Shown here: piece after piece, positions 58,003 to 64,000 of the stretch
How the letters are laid out: the number at the start of each line of letters is the position of its first letter
Numbering within the stretch: the stretch's first letter is position 1
Assembly: GCF_900101915.1 (NCBI RefSeq)
Contig: NZ_FNAL01000009.1
Span: 52,828-116,827, forward strand
Source of the DNA: Psychrobacter pacificensis
GTDB lineage: Bacteria; Pseudomonadota; Gammaproteobacteria; Pseudomonadales; Moraxellaceae
Reading direction: 5' to 3'
DNA length: 64,000 bases
Notes under the pieces: model-generated
What the model was told of the DNA's origin: nothing
The model's database searches: none
Seen by the model: the letters and a program-made list of their open reading frames with translations, nothing else
Program-made: the position numbers and the translations under genes

Positions 58003-59085
58003 ATGACAGAACAAAAACGACCATTATTAATCACGACAGGTGAACCTGCGGGCATTGGAATGGATGTCGTATTGAATCTGGCGGCAGAGGGCAAGCTGCA
58101 AGATTTTGACCGTCCCATTTGGGTAACCGCTGATGCGAGCACGATGCAAGTCCGTGCAGAGGAGTTGGTTTCAGCTGGCGTGTTGACAGAAGTGCCTATT
58201 TGGCAAACCATTGACAACGAGGCTGGTGACTTTGATATGGACGCGGCCGAGCAGATAGCACAGCAGGATATAGATGCTGATAGTGCTTTTATTTTGCTTA
58301 ACGTCCCTTGTGCAGGACCAGTTACTGGCGGACAAATCAATATTGCCAACTCAGCGATGGTGGCTCAGCAATTAGACATTGCTCATCAGTTAGCAGTAAA
58401 TGGAACAGTTGCCGCTATCGTCACAGGTCCTTTACAAAAATCAGCGCTGATAGATGCTGGTATCAAGCTATTGGATGGCACTATGTTTAGCGGTCACACC
58501 GAGTTTTTTATGCAGCAAAGTGGCTGTGAGAAAGTGGTGATGATGCTTGCCAATCAAGCGATGAAAGTCGCGCTTGTCACTACCCATTTGCCATTAAAAG
58601 ACATACCTGCTGCCATCACCGCGGATAATGTACGTCAAACAGTACAAATCGTTGTCAATGACATGAGAGAAAAGTTTGGCCTCACGCAGCCTCGTATTTT
58701 GGTGTGCGGTCTCAATCCACATGCAGGCGAGGGCGGGCATTTGGGTATGGAGGAGATTGAGATTATCAATCCAGTCTTACGAGAGTTCACCGATGCAGGC
58801 GTCAATATTTCAGAGGCGATGCCAGCCGATACGCTGTTTACCCCCAGACACTTAGCAAACTGCGATGCAGTCATCGCCATGTATCACGATCAAGGGTTGC
58901 CCGTACTCAAATCACACGGCTTTGGTGATACGGTAAATCTCACCTTAGGACTGCCTTATATTCGCACCTCTGTCGATCATGGTACGGCGCTAGACTTGGC
59001 GGGACGCGGCGGCGCAAGTGCGACGAGTTTATACCAAGCATTGAAGATGGCTAATGAAATGGCGGATAAGTCGCTTACTAATTGA
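58003..59085 (+). CDS. pdxA: 4-hydroxythreonine-4-phosphate dehydrogenase
   Basis: Oxidative decarboxylation giving the amino-ketone substrate of PdxJ in vitamin B6 synthesis. ITTGEPAGIGMDVV opens the protein; SGHTEFFMQQS, NPHAGEGGHLGMEE and MYHDQGLPVLKSHGFGDTVNLTLGLP carry the three metal-binding His residues. 360 residues, somewhat above the 329 of E. coli. ksgA and surA are not adjacent. It is the last core gene before the mercury cassette. Confidence 0.96.
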   Translation: MTEQKRPLLITTGEPAGIGMDVVLNLAAEGKLQDFDRPIWVTADASTMQVRAEELVSAGVLTEVPIWQTIDNEAGDFDMDAAEQIAQQDIDADSAFILLNVPCAGPVTGGQINIANSAMVAQQLDIAHQLAVNGTVAAIVTGPLQKSALIDAGIKLLDGTMFSGHTEFFMQQSGCEKVVMMLANQAMKVALVTTHLPLKDIPAAITADNVRQTVQIVVNDMREKFGLTQPRILVCGLNPHAGEGGHLGMEEIEIINPVLREFTDAGVNISEAMPADTLFTPRHLANCDAVIAMYHDQGLPVLKSHGFGDTVNLTLGLPYIRTSVDHGTALDLAGRGGASATSLYQALKMANEMADKSLTN

Positions 59086-59431
59086 TATATTTGTTATGGC
59101 TCATCGCCGTATAGGTATTGTTCACGTCGTACTTGATTATTTTAGTGTGAATAATACCTATTTATAAATAATCAAAGACGACTTAATATAAGTGGTTCCA
59201 TTATACCGGTCTGTTTTAAGTGGTCTGTTAATAGGTTTAAATGCTGAAATAGATGGTTCCGCTAGGGTATACTCATGTAGAACTGCATGTAATAACACTA
59301 ATTTGGACTTTGATAATGAAAAAGGATAAACCATACATTGTTGTGGTTTAATATTGTTGTAACAACGGTAACTTTACTTATTTAATAGAAGAAAAAACAA
59401 AATCAATTAGCGATGTTTAAACTGGTATTCA
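59086..59431. other. Left flank of the mercury cassette
   Basis: 346 AT-rich bases between pdxA and merR with no supported gene. It contains the interleaved inverted repeats at 59111-59182, and short repeats after them: ggtctgtt twice at about 59209-59227 and tggttcc twice at about 59192 and 59254. None was recognised as a transposon end. The region probably includes the cassette junction. Confidence 0.5.
59111..59182. repeat. Two interleaved long inverted repeats (A B A' B')
   Basis: A (59111-59125, ataggtattgttcac) is complementary to A' (59147-59161) at 14 of 15 positions, the exception being a G-T pair. B (59126-59142, gtcgtacttgattattt) is complementary to B' (59166-59182) at 16 of 17. 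The order is A-B-A'-B', with 4-base gaps between B and A' and between A' and B'. The right half is therefore a circularly permuted reverse complement of the left half. RNA or single strands could form either hairpin but hardly both at full length. It begins 25 bases after pdxA. Confidence 0.8.
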
Positions 59432-59434
59432 TTG

Positions 59435-59887
59435 ATGGTCACTTTAATTAGATATAAAGTAAGTAAACAAAAAGTCAGTAAGGTAATTGATAACGTGTCT
59501 AAACGAACCATAAGTATGTTGGCTAAAGAACTGAGTGTAAATGTCGAAACAATTCGCTTTTATGAACGCAAAGGCTTAATTAAACAACCACCAAAGCCTA
59601 TGCAGGGCTATAGACATTACCCGAAAGAAACGGTAAATAGAATACATTTTATCAAGCGTTCTCAAGAATTAGGTTTTACGCTAAATGAGATTGAAGGGTT
59701 ACTTGCGTTAAACGATAGTCCATGTAGTAAAGTACAAGAATTAGCTAATAAAAAACTGATCGCAGTACAAAAAAAGATGGCTGACTTGTTGTTGTTAGAA
59801 CACGCTTTGGAAGAACATTTAGGACAATGCCAAAATAATGATGACGATAGCCACTGCCCAATAATTGATTCGTTGCAACCGAAGTAA
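59435..59887 (+). CDS. merR: Mercury-responsive regulator MerR
   Basis: Hg(II)-sensing activator-repressor. An N-terminal winged helix-turn-helix (ELSVNVETIRFYERKGLI) is followed by the coiled-coil dimerisation helix. Three cysteines that bind mercury keep the Tn501 spacing: counting from the TTG at 59432 they fall at 98, 133 and 142 (35 and 44 apart, as C82, C117 and C126). The start is uncertain: ATG 59435 adds about 20 basic residues, while GTG 59495 would give a protein close to the usual length. It reads in the same direction as the structural genes, with the mer promoter downstream of it. Confidence 0.93.
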   Translation: MVTLIRYKVSKQKVSKVIDNVSKRTISMLAKELSVNVETIRFYERKGLIKQPPKPMQGYRHYPKETVNRIHFIKRSQELGFTLNEIEGLLALNDSPCSKVQELANKKLIAVQKKMADLLLLEHALEEHLGQCQNNDDDSHCPIIDSLQPK

Positions 59888-60018
59888 ATGATTCACTTAA
59901 CTACCATTTCCCACTAAAACAGCATATCCAATTTTACTTCTGCGCCTTAATTCAAGTTAGCTTATTCCCCGTATCTGTCGTAGCAGATTATCAAAGATAA
60001 ATTTTTTATAAATCACCC

Positions 60019-60050
60019 TTGACTCCGTACTTAGGTACATGCAATACACT
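60019..60050 (+). promoter_or_regulatory. MerR-type promoter/operator of merTPCA
   Basis: TTGACT (-35, 60019-60024) is followed by ccgtacttaggtac, an imperfect gtac..gtac dyad like the classical mer operator, and a -10 of TACACT at 60045-60050. The spacer is 19-20 bases, longer than the normal 17, which is what MerR-family activators need to twist. It lies 131 bases after merR and 25 before merT. Confidence 0.8.
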
Positions 60051-60074
60051 TGCATTATCTAATGAGGTATCTAT

Positions 60075-60422
60075 ATGAATCAAAAAGAATCAAACCTTCC
60101 AATGATAGGAGGCATCATAGCAGCATTAGGCGCAGGCGTATGCTGTGTAGGTCCTTTGCTCCTGTTATTACTTGGGGTAAGTGGCTCATGGATTGGTAAT
60201 TTAACTGCATTTGAACCCTATAGGCCATTATTTATCGCATTTGTAGTGTTGTTGTTTGGTTACTCAGGTTGGAAAATTTACCGTCCTGTAGAAGAGTGTG
60301 AGCCGGGAACGGCCTGTGCAATTCCTAAGAAACAGCAACAACGAAAAGTCATTTTCTGGCTGAGCGCTATAGTTGCGACAATTTTAGTGACCAGTAATTA
60401 TTGGATACTTTTGTTTGCTTAA
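60075..60422 (+). CDS. merT: Mercuric transport protein MerT
   Basis: Inner-membrane carrier (115 residues, three membrane segments) that passes Hg(II) to the cytoplasm. The first segment has the adjacent pair C23-C24 (GAGVCCVGP) and the cytoplasmic loop has C75 and C81 (EECEPGTACAIP), the four cysteines used for mercury transfer. The ATG has GAGG seven bases upstream. First gene after the mer promoter; merP follows after 46 bases. Confidence 0.95.
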   Translation: MNQKESNLPMIGGIIAALGAGVCCVGPLLLLLLGVSGSWIGNLTAFEPYRPLFIAFVVLLFGYSGWKIYRPVEECEPGTACAIPKKQQQRKVIFWLSAIVATILVTSNYWILLFA

Positions 60423-60468
60423 TATACAGATCAAGAAATTTATAACATTTTAAAATTTGGAGCTAATT

Positions 60469-60753
60469 ATGAAAAAATTATTATTAACCGCACTGCTTTC
60501 ACTTTCTAGTTTTGGTGCTTTTGCTGAAGTAAAAACAGTTACACTGGAAGTGCCAACGATGAACTGTGCGACATGTCCAATCACAGTTAAAAAGTCATTA
60601 GAAAATGTTGATGGCGTTGAAAATGCGAAAGTTACCTACAAGCCTAAGCTAGCTGTTGTTTCTTTTGATGACACTAAAACCAACATCAATGCATTAATTG
60701 CAGCGACTACCAACGCTGGCTACCCTTCAAATTTAAAAAGTGAAAATAAGTAA
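60469..60753 (+). CDS. merP: Periplasmic mercury-binding protein MerP
   Basis: Periplasmic Hg(II) scavenger that passes the ion to MerT. A signal peptide ends at GAFA (about residue 19), and the mature ferredoxin-like HMA domain has the metal motif TMNCATCPI (C33 and C36). I choose ATG 60469, which has GGAG six bases upstream; a TTG twelve bases earlier in the frame overlaps that ribosome site. 94 residues against 91 in Tn501. Followed after 71 bases by the merC ATG. Confidence 0.95.
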   Translation: MKKLLLTALLSLSSFGAFAEVKTVTLEVPTMNCATCPITVKKSLENVDGVENAKVTYKPKLAVVSFDDTKTNINALIAATTNAGYPSNLKSENK

Positions 60754-60824
60754 TATTTAGCCCCTTAGAACTAGTTACGCGTATCGGAGATAAAGCAGGC
60801 TCTATAGGTGCACTTGTTTCGGCA

Positions 60825-61172
60825 ATGGGATGCGCCATGTGTTTTCCCGCGATAGCTAGTCTTGGTGCGGCAATTGGGATGGGATTTCTTAGTCAGTGGG
60901 AAGGGGTATTTATCAATACGTTGTTACCACTGTTTGCAGTATTAGCGCTGGCAATGAATATCTTAGGCTGGTTTAGCCATCGTCAATGGCACCGTAGTTT
61001 TATCGGTTCAATTGGCCCCATTTTGGTTTTACTCTCTTTATACCCTTGGTTCCAGTACGGGTGGAGTTCATACGTTACTTATACGGGGCTAGGACTAATG
61101 GTTGCTGTATCAATTTGGGACATGGTTTCTCCTGCGAATAAATGCTGTGATGATGAAACTTGTACCGCTTAA
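60825..61172 (+). CDS. merC: MerC mercury transport protein, start codon problem
   Basis: MerC-type Hg(II) transporter with four membrane segments. MGCAMCFPAIASLGAAIGMGFLSQ holds the C-x2-C pair, and GWFSHRQW and SIWDMVSPANKCC follow as in Tn21 MerC. The family normally begins about 20 residues before this methionine. Those codons are present and in frame (60765-60824, reading VTRIGDKAGSIGALVSA), so similarity extends upstream, but no ATG, GTG or TTG occurs there; the expected first codon is TTA at 60765. Either translation begins at ATG 60825 without the first part of segment 1, or a rare start is used, or the gene is damaged. No good ribosome site precedes 60825. Confidence 0.8.
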   Translation: MGCAMCFPAIASLGAAIGMGFLSQWEGVFINTLLPLFAVLALAMNILGWFSHRQWHRSFIGSIGPILVLLSLYPWFQYGWSSYVTYTGLGLMVAVSIWDMVSPANKCCDDETCTA

Positions 61173-61189
61173 CTTTTTAAGAGGAATAA

Positions 61190-62632
<1,443 letters not shown>

Positions 62633-62686
62633 TCATTTAACGGTAATGTACTTACAGAAATGTTAATGGAGTGCCATTAATAGCTG

Positions 62687-62869
62687 TTATTTCAAATAAT
62701 TTTCTAGCGGTTTTTTCTCAAAATCTTCAGGATACATAGTAATAAAATTCTTCATTTCATTTCTGAATGTGTCTGTATCCCGCTTACCCTCGCCTGACAA
62801 ACGATGGTAATTATTATAGTCCGCTTCAAATTTCTTTGAGCGCACGATAGGAGGCTGCGCAAAATTCAT
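62687..62869 (-). CDS. Short unrecognised frame beside a decayed repeat
   Basis: A 60-codon frame (MNFAQPPIVRSKKFEADY ...) on the minus strand behind merA. The first seven codons lie within sequence resembling the end of the palindromic element, so the start may be fortuitous. The product is basic then acidic; no family recognised. It may be the remnant of a gene lost with the cassette insertion. The ATG has TGGG directly before it, too close for a normal ribosome site. Confidence 0.3.
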   Translation of the reverse strand: MNFAQPPIVRSKKFEADYNNYHRLSGEGKRDTDTFRNEMKNFITMYPEDFEKKPLENYLK

Positions 62870-62908
62870 CCCAGTAGTGCTATGACATTTTTAGAGTGTA
62901 TCGACTAT
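62851..62908. mobile_element. Decayed half-copy of the palindromic element
   Basis: gaggctgcgcaaaattcatcccagt aligns to the right half of the 142-bp element with only a few changes (gaggctgcg-aaaaatttatcccagt), and the next 31 bases match at 20 positions and end gactata near a TA. The left half is missing. The frame at 62687-62869 starts inside it. Confidence 0.55.
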
Positions 62909-63236
62909 ATAAGGGTAAGACTTTTTAACGCTGTCTCTTGTTTTTTTCTAAGGCTGTGAATTTTTTCAATAGTTGGCTGAGCCTGTGACACTATATTTTC
63001 CTTTTGTTATTATCAATAAAGAATTTATGGATTATTCAATGTCTCTATAATAATGGCTCTACGCAGAGCTTTTAAGTATTGGGTTTTAAGACCTAAAATG
63101 AGTGAGTACCTATACCAGTCATACATTACCTTCCAGTTCACATTTTATAAACATACTCAAGTATAAAAAGTATTTTTCCGTATAGAGTGACTACGACGCT
63201 AGTTCATTTTGTTTGTGATAATCGGCATCAATGTGC
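62909..63236. other. Right flank of the mercury cassette to lspA
   Basis: About 330 AT-rich bases with no supported gene or terminator of note. Several T runs (62930-62960) could end transcripts, but stable stems are lacking. Confidence 0.45.
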
Positions 63237-63944
63237 TTATTTATTACGCTTACTTTCTAAAAATATCATGTCAATTATAATCAATGCGACACCGACACAG
63301 ACACCTATATCTGCAACATTGAAAAGAGGATAATTCCAGACATCAGCATAATGCACATGGATAAAGTCAACCACTTTACCAATTCTTAAACGATCGATTA
63401 AGTTGCCAATCGCACCACCAAGCATTAAGGCCAACCCCATAGATAATAGCTTGGCTGCACGTGGCGCTTTGATTAAATAAACCGTTAAAAAGATAGCCAT
63501 TACAAAAGCTAAGCCTGAGAAAAACCATTTCTGCCAACCGCCAGCGTTGGCTAAAAAGCTAAATGCTGCCCCATAGTTATAAGCGAGTGTCCAGTTGAGA
63601 AATGGTTCAATGACCGGTACGGGGTCATTGAACGCTAATTTGGTTTGGGCCAACCACTTAGTCCATTGATCAAGTATTAACACCATTATCGCCAACAAAT
63701 ACCAGATAAAAGCGCGACTGCCATTGGCAACCATTTTTGGCATTTTATCCAACTTACCTTTAGGTGTTATCGAGTTGCCTGAAGTCACGTACATAGCTTT
63801 AGGCGTATGATTCATGGTTTTAGAGTCAATCGATTGATGAGTACTACTCACAGCTATAGGTACTTTATTGTCAGCAATATTAGTACTAGCCGATTCAACG
63901 CTATTCAATTTAGTACTATCTAATCTGTCGGTAGATTCAGTCAT
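63237..63944 (-). CDS. lspA: Lipoprotein signal peptidase LspA
   Basis: Aspartyl peptidase that removes signal peptides from prolipoproteins. Four membrane segments start at about residue 79; the catalytic Asp residues are in GGAIGNLIDRLR and LFNVADIGV. The protein has 235 residues, about 70 more than typical LspA: the extra is a hydrophilic Ser/Thr-rich N-terminus before SRAFIWYLLAIMVLILD. Internal ATGs (at residues 44, 51, 68 and 71) could give a shorter product. ileS is usually upstream but lies beyond the window. Lipoproteins in the window (Pal, M16, CAP) are its likely substrates. Confidence 0.92.
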   Translation of the reverse strand: MTESTDRLDSTKLNSVESASTNIADNKVPIAVSSTHQSIDSKTMNHTPKAMYVTSGNSITPKGKLDKMPKMVANGSRAFIWYLLAIMVLILDQWTKWLAQTKLAFNDPVPVIEPFLNWTLAYNYGAAFSFLANAGGWQKWFFSGLAFVMAIFLTVYLIKAPRAAKLLSMGLALMLGGAIGNLIDRLRIGKVVDFIHVHYADVWNYPLFNVADIGVCVGVALIIIDMIFLESKRNK

Positions 63945-64000
63945 AGTTGTTTTCTTTATCTGTGTTTATACAATGAACAATGTTAAACGTATATGTTTTT

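Overview
The window looks like a piece of chromosome from a Moraxellaceae gammaproteobacterium, most likely Psychrobacter. The reasons are a moderately AT-rich composition, an Hfq with a long Gly/Arg/Phe-rich tail, a carboxynorspermidine polyamine pathway, and core genes (lptCAB, lpxB, ftsY, murB, dnaB-alr) that read as typical of that family. The assignment is by protein character only; no 16S gene is present. I found no rRNA, tRNA or CRISPR array.

Layout. 0-6 kb: the end of an outer-membrane beta-barrel gene, a phosphopantetheinyl transferase, pal, a short palindromic mobile element, a DUF6231-like gene and pepN. 6-15 kb: DAHP synthase, lpxB-rnhB, a CAP-domain lipoprotein, a DUF924 gene, then nspC and its partner dehydrogenase behind a structured leader. 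15-23 kb: a ParB-like orphan, htpX, a PhzF protein, a YnfA protein, an unlisted small basic gene, a QueD-like gene, tsaE-mutL-miaA. 23-30 kb: hfq, the LPS-transport block kdsD-kdsC-lptC-lptA-lptB, radA and an rlpA-like gene. 30-38 kb: a 0.9 kb gap, rodA, an M15 peptidase, a second copy of the palindromic element, two M16 peptidases and a small lipoprotein gene. 38-45 kb: ftsY, an alkyltransferase, yebC, a voltage-gated potassium channel with a zinc ribbon, an ABC1 kinase, aroQ and a cold-shock gene with a long leader. 45-59 kb: a DEAD-box helicase, a SafE-family protein with a His/Met tail beside ccoS, a DUF218 gene, murB, a low-Mr phosphatase, an Hsp15-like gene, ilvA, rpiA, argF, alr, dnaB and pdxA.

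59.1-62.9 kb is an accessory mercury-resistance cassette (merR, merT, merP, merC, merA) inserted between pdxA and lspA. merR points the same way as the structural genes, and a MerR-type promoter with a long spacer lies between merR and merT. merC seems to lack an ordinary start codon at the position where its family begins. The left flank holds two long inverted repeats that are interleaved (A B A' B'). The right flank holds a decayed half-copy of the palindromic element. I see no intact transposase or clear transposon ends.

Functional themes. Envelope building (lpxB, kdsD/C, lptC/A/B, murB, alr, rodA, M15 peptidase, RlpA-like, Pal, LspA) dominates. Cytochrome cbb3 assembly (ccoS with the SafE-like protein) and metal handling (mer operon, His/Met tail) form a second theme. 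Polyamine synthesis (nspC and carboxynorspermidine dehydrogenase) is a third. The most unusual items are the interleaved inverted repeats at 59111-59182, the 142-bp palindromic element that twice abuts a stop codon, the merC start problem, and small genes at 18337-18483 and 37825-37977.
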